A stretch of DNA of 64,000 nt from Salminus brasiliensis (GCF_030463535.1 NC_132891.1:8830949-8894948), one strand, 5' to 3'; positions 34,196-48,900 are shown, counted from the first letter of the stretch. Notes: generated by a model not told the origin, from the sequence alone. Made by a program: numbers and translations.

Positions 34196-35152
34196 GAATG
34201 TATTTTCTTCTGTTGTGTTGTGTTGTGTAAATGCTGTGAGTGATTTTAAAAATGTGTTTTAATGTAACGCCAGGTCGGACAGTAGGACCACATCTCGAAG
34301 GTGCCATCCAGACACAGATTTCCTTAATTATCTACTCATTTTGACACTCAGACCCAATGATCTGTCAAGTTCTCTGATGGGTTTTGAATTTCCGCTTGTT
34401 TTTCTTTTATGTGCACTAAAGTTGGTACTTTAAAGCTGCAGTCCGGTATCACTGCAGTAAAGTCAGATACAATGTATAATATAGATTTGCTACAGGGGGT
34501 GTGCAGCATGAAATCCTTACTTATTGGCCATTTTATTGGAAACACCTACCATATAAGTGCACTTGCTGGTTTACAATTACTGAGCCCATCTGTAGCTCCT
34601 GTATGCCTCATCTATTAATAGAAAAAGGCCCCTCCGGGACCGGGTATTATCTGAAGTGATGGACTATTCTAAGCAGTGATGCCAACATAGCTGTTTCTTG
34701 GCGGTGTATTGTGCTGGTTTGGGCAGTGTTGCTGGGGTTGCTAAACACTGTGTGCACCTCCAGGATTTCAGGTGTCCAATAGGAATGTCCATCAGCCCTT
34801 CTTTTATTTGATAGGCTAATTTAAGACTCTAGGCTTTATCTGGCTAAACTGAGAAATTACCTCACTGACCACCTATAGAGGAATACAGTTCAAGACCTGC
34901 AGGTCATCTGCGGGTTGGCTACCAGTTTATAATTTGTCAGTCAGTTTCTAGTCCTTCATCAGTGGCCCACTTCGGGCCACAGGACCACTGCTGGCTGAAT
35001 GTTTCCATGGGCTGCAGTGAGTAAATCTACAAAATACACCTGTATGATCAGCGTACGAGACAGCCACATGGTGGGATTTTTTTCAATTCCTGATTATGGC
35101 TTTAAGAATGAAGGTGGTAGAGTGTCTTGGTCATTTCAGATCACAGAATAAA
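34196..35152 (+). other. lzic: LZIC 3' UTR region with poly(A) signal
   Basis: After the LZIC stop the sequence is unremarkable. The first clear AATAAA on the plus strand is at 35147-35152, a plausible end, though earlier variant signals cannot be excluded. Confidence 0.5.
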
Positions 35153-36368
35153 CTTGCAGATTATATTTTAGTTATGTTTTTATTTGTTCAGATTTACAAT
35201 CTTTACTTTTGCCTCTAACACACACAGCAGACATGGTAGACAGTTTTGGGGTAGTTGTGGGTATACAGAATTACATGTTTCTGGTTATGAGCAGGTCACA
35301 GAAGTGGAGATTGTGGCCATTTGATTGTAAGGCGATTTGGAATTAATCAGTATTTGTATGTTTTTCTTATGTGTCCTGTATAGATTTTTGTACTAATGTT
35401 AAACGCTTATGCTTTGTATGACAAGATAAAACTCTGAAAAGTTTTTGTGTGCATTTTTGTTTTCTCTGTAATCGTGAAGTGGTCGTGTTATAAACATCAG
35501 TACAGCAGATTCTATAAAACTGTATACAGTGAAGTGTAGTATAGATATAAAGATCTAGATCTATACATGTCTTTATTCAGGACCTTTAGGGATCAGCCCT
35601 GGCCTGAAGGCAAGAGAAGCAGTCTTGCAACCGGAGGGTCACTTGTTTGAGCCCCTCAACCAACAGGATATGACTGAAGTGCCCTTAAACATCACAGATA
35701 GAGCTGCCCACCGCTCTGGGCACATGCCCACTGTTCTCTAGCATGTATGTGTGTGTTCCCTTTAATGGATGGGTTAAATTCCTAGAGACAAACTCCAGTG
35801 TGTGGGCAGTACGAATGGAGATTGAGGGTTTCTTTCTTTCCCAGGGGGTCAGAGAACCTGTGCACACTGTCACTGGAGTGCTGAATTCAGAGCATGGCTC
35901 TATGATGTGCAAAAGCTTTTCAGACTGAAGGCATATTTGTGGCTCAGTAAACAAACTCGAACCCAAGTATTTCAACTGCTACACATTTCACCACTAGGTG
36001 GCACTCCACATCAAATATTTGGCCATTTCTGTTACTGGTAATACATGATGGAGGGTTTGTAGAACTGCAGTGCCCAAGGAAAAGATGAAATGATTACGAA
36101 AACGACTAAATGATTAAGGCTCCTGATACGAATGGTTTAAGTATAAAGCTCATCTTTAAACCTAATAAATGTCATTTGGATATTCAGCATTAATGAATTA
36201 ATGACTCCTAAAATGCTTGGACCATTATTATTATTATTGCCAGTCCTGCCACACATTTGTTTTTTAATCCTCATTTTAAATATGAATACTGAAGAATACC
36301 CAACAGAGTAACACTCAACATGCAACAAAAAAAAAAAAACAAGTCTGTAATTGAATCCCATCTCATCC
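35153..36368. other. LZIC-CLSTN1 convergent gap; CTNNBIP1 expected here but absent
   Basis: No exon resembling CTNNBIP1 was found on either strand between LZIC and the CLSTN1 poly(A) signal. The interval holds a SINE-like insertion (35585-35760) and AT-rich sequence. Confidence 0.5.
35585..35760 (+). mobile_element. tRNA-derived SINE fragment
   Basis: It has a box-B-like core (cggagggtcacttgtttgag) and downstream gactgaagtgcccttaaaca and ctgcccaccgctctgggcac, phrases typical of fish tRNA-SINEs. The ends are uncertain. Confidence 0.55.
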
Positions 36369-38489
36369 TTTATTTTGTTCATGAGCAAGCATCAACTTCA
36401 CCACAATTTGCCTTTTGAAAGGTAGAAAAGTGAATGAGCACAAGGGCAGCATCCAACGTTTTCTAGAACTCTCCCCGCCTTCCACTTTAAGAGCAAAAAA
36501 TAAAAGGAATCTAAAAAGGTAGACAATGAAACCTGTGAAACAAGACAAAATCTTTGATTCAGTAGTATAGTCTGCGTATTGCCCCCCAGACACTCCAAAT
36601 CCACCATTCTAAGTGTAATACACAAGAAATATAGCTCGAGTTACTCATGCAAAGTCAATGGCTCATTACACACCCACCTAATGCACCCGCTCAAGTTTGC
36701 GACTTCATAGGCTGGGCATGGCTGCTACAGCAGAACGTTCAACGTGAATTACTGGAGTGGGCGATAAAACGGGCCGAACCTGCTCATAAAACACACACAC
36801 ACTGTTCTCTGTGTGAGACAGTTCCTGCCTTGTGCTGGAAAGAATGGATCACACAACCACCTGTGCAACTTCCATCAATTCCATAAAACCTGGTCTAACG
36901 GAATGGTCTGTTTTAAACAAAACATTGGTTCCCAAGTGTTGCAGTTGCAGAATCATAGGGAACAGAAAACATTCAGTGAACTCATTATTACATTGTTTTG
37001 TGCAAAAAAATGGTGTGTGGAAGGGAACAAATGGGAGGGGGGGGCGTATTTCACTGGTTGTCTCATTGGTTCTTGTGAATCTCATGCTGCCCTCTATGTC
37101 TTGGTCAGGAAGTCAGGCAATACACTTCAAAAATGAGCTTTCACTATACACAGATTGTTAAAATTCAGACCCACGTACGCTGCCTAGAGAATTATTTCAA
37201 TAATATACATCTCTGTAGAAGTGGATTTGCTCCAACATGATTTAGTACAATATTGATGATACAATATGGACCTACTTTGTTCTACACATCGACATGAACA
37301 CAGGACAACTATGTAGGACGATTAAAACGACCACTTTTCATAAAACTAGCTGTTTGTCTGAACCCTCTATTACAACGGAAATTGCCTCCCTACGGCTGTA
37401 CCGAGTCTAAATATTCAATAATTACAAAAGAAGAGGAGAATGGCCACAGCTAGAATGGCGTGGATGAGTGTTTTCGTTAGTTATGTTAATAATGCGCAGT
37501 GATAGGCAAAAGGCACTCCCAACTCCACCAGCTTGAAATCTGGACCTCAGAGCTCAGGCTCGAGCTTTGTTGATTTTTTTTTTTTGTTTTTGTTTTTTTG
37601 CTTTTTTTTGTATTTTTTTCTTCTTTTTTCCATCTTTTTTTTTAATCGAAGGGGGAACTGTTTACCGGAATGCGCCAAAAAATTGAAACGGAACAATAAG
37701 AGAAGTTAAGTCTTAAAATCTGCCTACAGTTAGCACTTAGTCTAAACAACCCTCCAACAACAGGTCATAAAAACAGACCTTTTCATACTACACATCTCTT
37801 CGTTCTGGACGAAATAAGAAAATAATAAAAACCAGCAGTCTATGAAAGCTTTTAACGTCCATGCAAGCAAGGACTACCATTTACCGCAATGCTTCACCCA
37901 GGTCCAGTCCCTCCTTAAGCCAACATTCCTCTAAATATCTGACTTTTTTTTTCTGACTTGGCTAACTGGCCATAATTGAACAGACATAATTCCAGGGGCA
38001 TGACTTCTACAGTCCAGTTGAAGCAAGAGAATGAAGTGCCCAAAATGCTTCAATAGGAACGATGTGGAGAAGCCACAGAAGCTCTAAAATCCATCACTGG
38101 GAGCATAAAAAGTTTACCAAATGTAAACAGAAACAGAAAACAGCTCTACAGTACGGTTCAATGTACCCCAGTGGAGTACTGCAAAAACAAAAGAAACAGT
38201 TTTGCTGTGGTGTACCTGTCAACGAACACCTAAAAACGAGGTGGACCGCATCGAGTTAATCCTGAACATTACTATAAAACAAGCTTAATCAGACACCAAA
38301 GAATAAATATCCCCATAAAATATATATTTCTGCATTACAGTTCAGTCTCATCACTTCGTCCACAGAAAAAGACAGCAATCTACAGATTCCATAAAGCTCA
38401 TGCCATCGCTGAACTCCAGAAGCTTCTTTTTTTGTCCAAGTTATGCCAGATTTGTGCGATCAGAAAGGACTACGCCAACATCACGGGGA

Positions 38490-38531
38490 AATAATAGTAA
38501 TAATAATAATAATAATAGTAGTAGTAATAAT
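38490..38531. repeat. AAT/AGT microsatellite in CLSTN1 3' UTR
   Basis: Trinucleotide runs (taa and tag units). Confidence 0.85.
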
Positions 38532-39782
38532 CACCGCTATCACTTCCGAGATGGCTTAAATACCTGCAGTGTGCCTAAACTGTATGATCTACAGTGCCAC
38601 TCATAAAGCAAATGTAGAGTCATCACCTGAATGTGACGATTCAGTCTCCAAAATATAAACCTCTGTCCAACAGCTGGACCTTCACGGAAATGTAAAACAT
38701 CAAACATCAGTCATAGCGTAGTTTGTACCGCCAGAAGCTCAGCTAGATTTAGCGAACGTATAGCCAAAAAACACACCGAACCAAATTCCACGCCCCACTT
38801 GACTAGATTAAATAACGTGAAAAAAATAAAACTCCAAGAGACAAGACGAAATGAACACCACCGCCACAGAAACCTCAGCCGCTGTCATGGGTTTCTCTCC
38901 GTAAAGCAGGCGTCTCGCAGAAGCATGACGGAAAAGCTTTGCCGAATTGTGTTTAGTGTTTTTTTTTCTTCTTCTTCTTCATTTCGTAAACATGCTATTG
39001 CCTCTGTGACACAAATAATATTCTACAGCAGGTACTGCGTCGCTTTAGATACTGGACACCATTGGTTAGGCTTCTCACTGATACACATTGACTAATTACA
39101 TGATTTCATCTTATTTACAAAATATCAAAAAGCAAGTTTTTTTTTTCTTCTTCTATAAGCATGACTTTGCAAATGCTTCCCATGCAATATAAAGAGAGGA
39201 GAAGGAGGGGAAAAAAATAAATAAAAAAATAAAATAACATAAGTCGACCAGGAGCAAGAAGCGCCATCTCCTCGCGAGCAGGGAAAGGGCAAAAAGGCGA
39301 AGCTTCTCTTTTAAAAGTTCGGTTGCAAACAAATTCCTAATTCATCTCCAATATACATAAAATCATTCTCAATTGGAAAGACTTAACATGTAAAAAAAAG
39401 CAAAGAAAAAAAACAAGTGCAAGGTTGTATCCTTACGTACCTTTAAAAAAAGAATAAATCAAATCTAGGCCAGGTTTCCCTTGGATTTAAAATTATAATA
39501 AAAAAACAAAGAAATCAATTCTAAAAATGCATTCAGCTATTATGTGACTATACTACATTGAAGAATACCACCACTAAGCTGACACCAGGGAAGCCTTGGC
39601 CAGTAGAAATTAAGCTGACTTTGCAACATCTGTCACCACAGACACCAGATATATATATGTATTTATATTCATATATATGCATTTAGCTTCAAGGACTGTG
39701 TGTGTGTGTGTGTGTGTTGTTTTAACACATGGCTCCATAGGAAGGGAATCTGGCAAGAGAAAGTGAAATTCCCACTGTTGGT

Positions 39783-39825
39783 GAAGTGAGTAAGTGAGTG
39801 AGTGAGTAGGTGAGTGAGTGAAGGT

Positions 39826-39870
<45 letters not shown>
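39783..39870. repeat. GTGA and GT microsatellites in CLSTN1 3' UTR
   Basis: An irregular gtga run leads into about 20 perfect GT units (39830-39870). On the transcript strand this is a CA repeat beginning about 70 nt after the stop codon. Another short GT run lies at 39698-39719. Confidence 0.9.
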
Positions 39871-39871
<1 letters not shown>

Positions 39872-39936
39872 ACCATCGGAGCAGTGTGTAAAGCCTGCGT
39901 GTATGTGTTTGTGAGTGTTGGTGTTGGAGATTTTTT

Positions 39937-42900
39937 TTAGTAGGTAAGAGTGGAGTCGTCCCACTCCAGTTGCTGCTGTCGGTTCGCCCCCTGCTGGTCC
40001 TCTTGCTCTGCTCCCTCTTCGTCCTCACTGCTCTCAGACTCGGCGCTGGTGATATCGTCTTCCTCCTCCCCATCCTCGCTCTCCTCCTCCTCCTCCTCCT
40101 CTTCCTCGCTGCTGTGCTGGTCTTCGTAAGTCTGCTCAGGAAAGCGAGGGAGAGACAGAATGTGAAAATTTGTCTTTTTTTTCTCTGCGGTTTACACTGC
40201 ATAATGCATGAGCACACTTGCTTCAGTGGATTCAGCTTAAGATCGCACTGCAGAGGCTCTGCAAGTGAAAACGCTGCAGAGGCTTCTAGATATGAGCAGC
40301 TGCTTTCCTCTAACCTGCGTTTCTGACAGGACTGAACAATATTTTTAATACCGCTTTATGTTACATACCAAGCCTGGCATTAGGCACGGTGCCAATAGGT
40401 TCATGTTTATCTGCTCCAGACAGTCCTATCCTATTGGGAGAACTTCTACAAGGACTAGACAAGCTGTGTGTGTGCGTGCATTTGCACATCTGTGTCAGGA
40501 ATAGCTGCAACTTAAAGTACCTGAACGCATTCATTTGAAGGGGTGTCCACAAACATTTGGATATACAGTGGGGAAAAAAAGTATTTAGTCAGTCACCAAT
40601 TGTGCAAGTTCTCCCACTTAAAAAGATGATAGAGGCCTATAATTGACATCATAGGTAGACCTCAACCATGAGAGACAAAATGAGAAAAAAAATCTGAGTT
40701 GTCTGAAAATCACATTGTCTGATTTTTAAAGAATTTATTTGCAAATAATGCTGGAAAATAAGTATTTGATCACCTACAAACAAGCAAGATTTCTGGCTGT
40801 CACAGACCTGTAACTTCTTCTTTAAGAGGCTTCTCTGTCCTCCACTCATTACCTGTATTAATGGCACCTGTTTGAACTCGTTAACAGTATAAAAGACACC
40901 TGCCCACAACCTCAAACAGTCACACTCCAAACTCCACTATGGTGAAGACCAAAGAGCTGCCGAAGGACACCAGAAACAAAATAGACCTGCACCTGGCTGG
41001 GAAGACTGAATCTGCAATAGGCAAGCAGCTTGGTGTGAAGAAATTTACTGTGGAGCAATAATCAGAAAATGGGAAACCTACAAGACCACTGATAATCTCC
41101 CTCGATCAGGGGCTCCACACAAGATCTCAGCCCGTGGGGTGAAAATGATCACAAGAACGGTGAGCAAAAATCCCAGAACCACACGGGGGGACCTAGTGAA
41201 TGACCTGCAGAAAGCTGGGACCAACGTTACAAAGGCTACCGTCAATAACACACTACGCCGCCAAGGACTCAGGTCTTGCAGTGCCAGACGTGTTCCCCTG
41301 CTTAAGCCAGTACATATCCGGGCGCGTCTGAAGTTTGCTAGAGAGCATTTGGATGTTCCAGAAGAGTATTGGGAGAATGTCTTATGGTCAGATGAAACCA
41401 AAGTAGAACTGTTTGGTGCAAACACAACTCGTTGTGTTTGGAGGAGAGTGAATGCTGAGTTGCATCCAAAGAACACCATACCAACTGTGAAGCATGGGGG
41501 TGGCAACATCATGCTTTGGGGCTGTTTCTCTGCAAAGGGACTAGGACGACTGGTCCGTGTACATGAAAGAATGAATGGGGCCATGTGTTGTGAGATTTTG
41601 AGTGCAAACCTCCTTCCATCAGCAAGGGCATTGAAGATGAAACATGGCTGGATCTTTCAGCATGACAATGATCCCAAGCACACTGCCAGGGCAACAAAGG
41701 AGTGGCTTTGTAAGAAGCATTTCAAGGTCCTGGAGTGGCCTAGCTAGTCTCCAGATCTCAACCCCATAGAAAACCTTTGGAGGGAGTTGAAAGTCCGTGT
41801 TGCCCGCCGACAGCCCCAAAACATCACTGCTCTAGAGGAGATCTGCATGGAGGAATGGGCCAACATACCAGCAACGGTGTGTGCCAACCTTGTGAAGACT
41901 TACAGAAAACGTTTGACCTCTGTCATTGCCAACAAAGGATATATAACAAAGTATTGAGATGAACTTTTGTTATTGACCAAATACTTATTTTCCATCATTA
42001 TTTGCAAATAAATTCTTTAAAAATCAGACAATGTGATTTTCTGATTGTTTTTTCTCATTTTGTCTCTCATAGTTGAGGTCTACCTATGATGTCAATTACA
42101 GGCCTCTCTCATCTTTTTAAGTGGGAGAACTTGCACAATTGGTGACTGACTAAATACTTTTTTTTTCCCCCACTGTATAGTCTATATTGTGCACTCCTAG
42201 TTTCTGAATCCATCTATTCTAAGCGATGTAACAAATGCCGCTGCTGCATCTTGGGTGTCAAGCAAATCTAAAGGTGTTGGCAGGTGATGCAATAGCTCAC
42301 AGTGCTAAACTGCTTATGAAAAAGTTCTGTCACTTTAGGTAGTCTGACAGGTGCTTTATAGACCTTTCTGCAGGGGTAGTCAATAGCTGATTTCTGCGTT
42401 TTATGGTTTACTGTGTAATTATTGCACAAAACTCAGTAATAACATAACAGGTAAAGTGGTCAGTGTATTGTCCATCTAGCACTGAGCCAGATGTCATTTG
42501 TCACTTTAGTACCTCCATAGGGTTGACCGTGATGGTGAGGGCAGAATCGTCCCAGTCCATCTCGTTCTCTTTGCCGTTCTCTTGGTCTCTCATGGTGCGC
42601 TGGTGAGCGGCACGGATCCGGAACACTCCCAGGATAATCATGAACACCAGGAAGCTCACGCACACCACAATGACAATGGTGGCGGCGCTGGGGACGACTG
42701 CGGCAAGCGGAGAGAAGGAAGACAGCAGCACATGAGGGTATTGTATAAACACATAGCAATCAGCATTCCAGTCACAGACACTGAAAAAGAGGCTCCATTT
42801 AGAGTCACGGCCGGCTAACCAGATGTCATGGGCCGCGCTCATGTTTAATCCCCAAACTTACACCATTAAAAGCAAGCAAAAAAAAACAAAACACAAAACA

Positions 42901-45900
42901 GCCCATATCTGCCCTAGATTTTTTTTAATTGACTTTAAGCTCACAGTAAAAGAAAACGAATTCATTTGGAGCTAGAAATTAAGCAGATTATGCCTTTGAT
43001 TACAAGTCTTGGATTAACTCTAATGAAAGATTAGTAAAATAATCTATGAGCTGTATTGTGAGTAATGGAGCATCGCTCTGCATCCTGCTTGCAGAAACCA
43101 GGAGCATTAGAACAGATGGAGGATTGCAGGAGACCAAGAAAAATGAAGTACCTGAGGCCTGATGAGTGTTGGCCAGGTTGTGTCCGGACAGGTCCACTGA
43201 GGCATGCTTGACTTGGTTGATGAACTGAGGCTGCCACATGGCATTGTTAGCATGCTCCATCGGGTTAGCGGTGTGGATCACGTTGACCTGAGAAAACACA
43301 CAGTCAGTGACACACTGCATTACAAACCATTTTGACTCAGATCAGGTGAAGGATCTTAGCCCATTCTTAATGGACAATGGCCACCAGTTCACTAATAATC
43401 TTGGGTTTGCTGCTGCAACCGCTTTCTTCAAATCCCAACATAGGTTTTCTATGGGTTTCAAGTCAGGCAACTGTGACAGACACGGCAGAATCTTTTAGGA
43501 CTTCTTCTGGAAGACTACCATTACGGTGACAGTGCTGAATATTGTGAGGCATAGCTTGTTTACTTGTGAGTTGTACAAATCTGTAGTTCGTATGAATTGT
43601 GTCTCAAGTAAACACTAAAACACATTAAACAAACAAACAAACAATTGTTACAGTTTTCATGCCCATGAATACATTTTCTATAGGGGTAAACATATTTAAA
43701 CTTTAATTAAAAGTTTCTGAAGAATGTGTGGTCAGCCCTACCTCGACCTTGAAGTCATTGCTGACATAGCGGCCGTTGAGTTCAGAGCAGACCAGTTTGA
43801 ATTTCCTGTCAAACAAAGCCTCTGTGTGCCAGTTCCTGTAGCGGATCAGGTGCAGCACCTGCTCATAGTTAGCCATGGTGTTCACACCTGGGCGTGGAAA
43901 TAAATAAATCATCACTTTTTCTATTCCCTGTGTAAATGTTACTTATATTAACTCTACCACAAATTAGACAGCTGAGACTTTATCTTAAATATGTTCTTAA
44001 ATATGTAAATATGCATGTGTTTCAATGAATAAAGCATTAGAATGTGCTCTTTTCTAAAACCATAGCTACAGTCAGATGAGCAAAGCACTGAACTGAATGC
44101 ATTAACATTTGCTTTATAACTTGAAGTATTAGTCAATTATTCACTTTTAAGTGTAATATATTAAAAATAAAACAGAATTTAGTGTAGAGACACACACCAG
44201 TGATGACCATGCCCACGCTGGAGGAGCTGATCTCCAGGCCTCTCTGCTGGACCTGAGCCAGGTCCACTTCCAGACTCTCATGGTCTCCATCCAGGTCATC
44301 TCCCACCACGGTCACTTCGCACATGTCCAGATTGTGCATGATCTCCTCGGAAACCACGGTCTCTTGCACTGTCAAGTTAGTACAAATTCAGTCAGATTTC
44401 TTTAGTGAAATCAATTAATATAAATTATTAGTCCTTAGTTTCATCTAGTCAACCTTATATTTTGTTTATAGAACTCTTATACAGTATAACTTAAAATATT
44501 TACTATTTTGACACCAACAGATTATGTAATGGCTTGGAATCTAGCTAAAATATTAAAACTGAAACCTTGAAATAATCATAAGAACACCCTGTGCATTAAG
44601 AATACATTTCTCCAGGTATGTATCAGTTCCAGAAACGTTATCTTCTTAACTCACAGAGTACAAATGCTCCTATTGGACTAAACGTCCTCAAAATACCTAC
44701 TTGTTTAACTTGGCTTGCTCTCTAAACCGTACTCTGTAATGCATTCTCTCAGCAGAGATCTGGCAGATGGCACAGCTGTCATTCTGCCATTCCCTCCTCA
44801 CCTATAAACCACTAAGACTCTTTATTTTCTCTCTCTGTTTCTTTCTTTCTCTCTTCTTCAGTCATTAAGCAGCTGGCTGTCATGTTTATACCTGTGGGGT
44901 CATCCTCTCCCTCTGCTTCGGCTTCGACCTCACGTGTGATAGTACTGACGATGCGCAGTTCGGGGAAGAGCGTCACACCCTCAGTGCTTTCAAACTCTGC
45001 AGCTCCGCGAGCGAAGTGGTCGATGCCACTTAGGCTGATCTTAGGCTCCTCCGGCTGAAGGACCATCACATAGCCTTCAGCATCCGGTACGGAGATGCAG
45101 GTCTCTTCATTGAAGCACCTGGGCAATGTAGAATAGCCAAGAAGATACCAATGTCATATAGGCAAGTTTGGCCAAGAATCAAGCAAAATGTTCTCCATAC
45201 CTAAAATATAGCCAATCAACTAAAATCCAGTGCTTTAACTGATGTACTAAACAACTGGTTAAAGAGAGGATGGTGTACTGACTTGACAGTGGTGGTGACG
45301 CGGAGGTGGCGTATTCCTGGTGTGGGGAACTGTCTGGAGTTCAGGTAGGAGATGTGCTGCATGACCTTCTCAAAGCTCTCAATATCATCTCCCTCCAGAG
45401 TCAGAGAGGACTGATTGGGGTTAAACTCCACCTGCGCAGAGACACAAACAGGAGTAATGAGTCAGACTCAGTGAGTCACCAGAGCTGAGCCCTGACATAC
45501 ACAGCATTTTTATATCCCTGCCTGTCACTCGTGACATTTACTTCAGAATCTTTCAGGTGAAAAATCAACTCTCTGGCATTTCAAGTGCACCCAAAAATGG
45601 AACCAAGAGTAGTGCTGGACAGTGCATTAAACATTCAAGGCTGATACTCCAAGCTTTCTTTAAAAAGTTAACACTGTGCTGGTGTTGTGTTCTGCCTATA
45701 CTGAATCAATTTCTGCACATGAGTGTGACTTGGATGGGCACAGACACACATCAGTGTTGGGCTGCACAATACTGGAAAAACACTGACACTGCAATAATTT
45801 TGTTTCTGCAATTTGTTACATTGCAATATTTTAAAATATCATAATTTAAACCTATAGTACCAGAACTGATTCATCAGGTCATGTTATTAATAATGCGCTC

Positions 45901-48900
45901 CGTGTATCCAATATTGGAGTAAAATAAATTATATTGGGCAGATATGATCTGACTCTGGTAGCTCTGGTAGGAAAATGATAAAAGCTTTTCCTTTTGTATC
46001 AAACAGTAAAAAAAGTTAGAAATCATTGATTTTGACATTGCATGTCCTGCAATGTGATTACAGTGCATGTGCAGATTGCGATGCTAAAATGATATATTGT
46101 GCATCTCCACATCAGTGTAAAACACTGGTAAAAAGTTACTGCAATATGTTGTCCCTTTATTGTCTTTTATACTTGTACAGAACGGTGAAATTCTTCTCTT
46201 TGCAGATCCCAGGGGTCAGAGTCTGGAGTATGCCCGGTATTGAACCCATACCCCGTGATCAATAACCAAGTACTCTAACCACTAAGCCACTACCGCCCCA
46301 ACATGTGTGACCTTATACTATAAGATATATATTCAAATTCAAATAAAAGGGCCTTTTCCTGGTATCGAACCCACAACCTGTGATCAATAGCCCAGCGCTC
46401 TAACTACTAACCTACTACTGCCTCAATGTGTGTGACATTGTACTACTAAAAACAATAAAAAAAAAAAGATACAATCAATTTGGGAATGGGTGCATGTGCA
46501 ACAGTGCCCCTGGAGCACAGAGGTTTAGGGCCTTGTTTGAGTGTGGCAGCTTAGCAGACCTAAGTATCAAACCCACCCCTACCACAACACAGATCTTATC
46601 CTACTAACAACTTAAAAAAAGGTATAATCAACTTTGCATTTGTTTTAAGGGGTACGTCCTCAACCATTAATCTACTCATGAGCATATTAAGGCCACATAA
46701 AGGTACCACATACCTTCACTGCAGAAGCCACCTCTTCTGGCAGCTGAACGTCAAGGCCCTCTTTGCAGGTGTACAGGCAGTCAATCACCTTCTTATTCTC
46801 CAGCTTCCCAGAGCGAATCATGAGGCCGGCCAAATTGCCCCGGAAGTACTGAGTCATGCGGGCACTGCCACCTGGACGAACCCAGACAGAGCAAGAGTGA
46901 GTGAGGTAGGAAGACAGATAATGTGCAGCCTGCTGCTCTTTAGCTCCAGGGACTCAAGCATGCTCTGCATCTCTGAGTGTGAAACCAACGTGACTGATGC
47001 ACATGCAAATTAGTAAGGCCTCTCTGCTCTGGCCTGGATCTCCAGAGAAAGAGTGTGATGAGTGTGAATAGGCTTACAGCCTCATGCAGCTCTGCCTTCA
47101 TGTGTGGAGCAGAATTATAGTGAATCATGGAGATAAAGTGATGGTAAAATGGAAAGTAATGAGGAGGGATATGTACAAATGAGTGATAAAAACCTACTAT
47201 ACTGTTTCTAATCATGCATAAAGCAGCATTGTGCGAGCATTATGCTATTCTTAGATAATAATTTTGCTCCTGGGCTCCCCCTACGGTGGCAGAGAGTAAC
47301 TTACTCTCTAACCACGGTTATAACAACCTATACAAATTAGGTTGTATTTATTGAGCTGAGAGATCTGAAGTGAAAGAAGTGTGTGGACTGAGGTGGTAGA
47401 GTAATATTACAGGATTTTACACAAAATTTATCGGGTTACGCAGTGTTAGGTAGTTCTAGCTGGAGATCTTGTGCAGCTCCACCAACCTAGGTGGAGCTCT
47501 ACATAGTGAAGTAGCCTCGTTCTGGCCCCGAGTGGCAATGACAGAGACGATATTCTCCCTATTGCAGTCAGTGAAGCAACAACATGATTTTGAAGCTGGT
47601 ATTTAAGGGTGAAAGTGCTACATAAATGTTATTTTCAGTCTAACAGAGGAAGAAGTATATCATGGTAAAAACACTACTAACTCTATTAGACGCCAATAGT
47701 TTTAGTTATACAGTGCTGTACTTTACTTATACAGTGCTTGTCCTTTGTCCAATGTGTATTGATTTACATGATTTTGAGTTTTCTAGTGGTTTTACTGGTG
47801 TCTGTCCATTACCTCTTATCATATCAATTACTTTAACATGGTGTTTTGTGTTCAGGTTTACCATTTTCCAGCATTGAAAAGAATGTAATTGGTTTCTGCC
47901 AGTTTAAAAGTCTGTGTTAACACTAGCATGAGAGAACTAACCAACTAAAATCCCTACAAATTAGTTATTCTTTTCACACTGATACAGCATCTTTACTACA
48001 ATAAGAAGTCATCTGTAAACATCTGTAGAAAACATCAATATATCGAAGAATCGCAATGTTAGGTTTTGCAATACTGTAATCGAGTCTCTAAACCACAGTA
48101 CTGGTATTTAAGTAATAGTGTACATGCAAAGATTGGTGGCAGACAGTGGTTCATTTTGTGTGATATTTGAACCCTGACTGCTAGACCAGTAACTTCTCTT
48201 TTTCAAATTTTATAAATATGATGGTGTGTTTTTTTTAATACTATGACATAAATATAAATTAAAAATGGCAATATATCGTCGAGATACTGAATTCTTAACT
48301 CTCCTAACATGACGCATATCGTACCGCCAGGGTCTTGCCAATACACAGTCCTAGTAAATATCAGTGGCTAACGCTGTGTAACCTCAATTTCAACTGATTT
48401 CATCAGCCAAATAAAATATGTTTACTGGGCCCTAACTTTTCTTTCAGTTGTCTCGAAATGAGAACAATGCAACTGCTCGAAATAATGCGCTTGTTCCATG
48501 TGATCTTGCATCCTCTAGAGGAGATTGTGAAAGTCACTGTGATCTGAGGCCTCAGCTCCAAGGCATCAGCTCTGGAGTTTGATACACTGCGCTGTTCCTG
48601 CACAGCCCCGACACATCAGGATCACTCTGCAAGATCCTGATGCAGCCGGCACCAACGAATCCACAAAACACAACAAAGAACACTGTAGGTAATAAAAAAT
48701 GCACAACGCTTCACATGCAGGTTGCACTATTGATCTGACTGGTGTGCTTTCTCCTGTGAATTAACAGCAGTGTGTTTCCTGATCTGCAGGCGAAACTCAA
48801 AGCAAAAATGGCTGGTTGGTGGAAAATAACAAAACAAAACAAAACATAAAACAACAGAAAAATGAACTAATAGAAGGAAGGAGCAAGCAGAATGTGTGCC

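Larger units (their letters stand above)
36369..39936 (-). other. clstn1: CLSTN1 3' UTR (about 3.6 kb) with poly(A) signal
   Basis: Downstream of the CLSTN1 stop, the first convincing minus-strand AATAAA near the end of the interval is at 36369-36374. The stretch between has no open coding exon and many T- and A-rich runs. A 3' UTR this long is plausible for a neuronal gene, but an earlier cleavage site is possible. It contains simple repeats at 38490-38531, 39783-39821 and 39830-39870. Confidence 0.5.

Noticed and set aside
39610-40217. Minus-strand frames rich in His-Thr
   Set aside because: These are translations of the GT/CA microsatellite in the CLSTN1 3' UTR.
41078-41584. Minus-strand 168-codon frame
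   Set aside because: It is the antisense shadow of the Tc1 transposase.
46180-46310. Functional tRNA gene
   Set aside because: Only box-B-like phrases remain, repeated in decayed neighbours. It fits SINE debris and no cloverleaf could be drawn.
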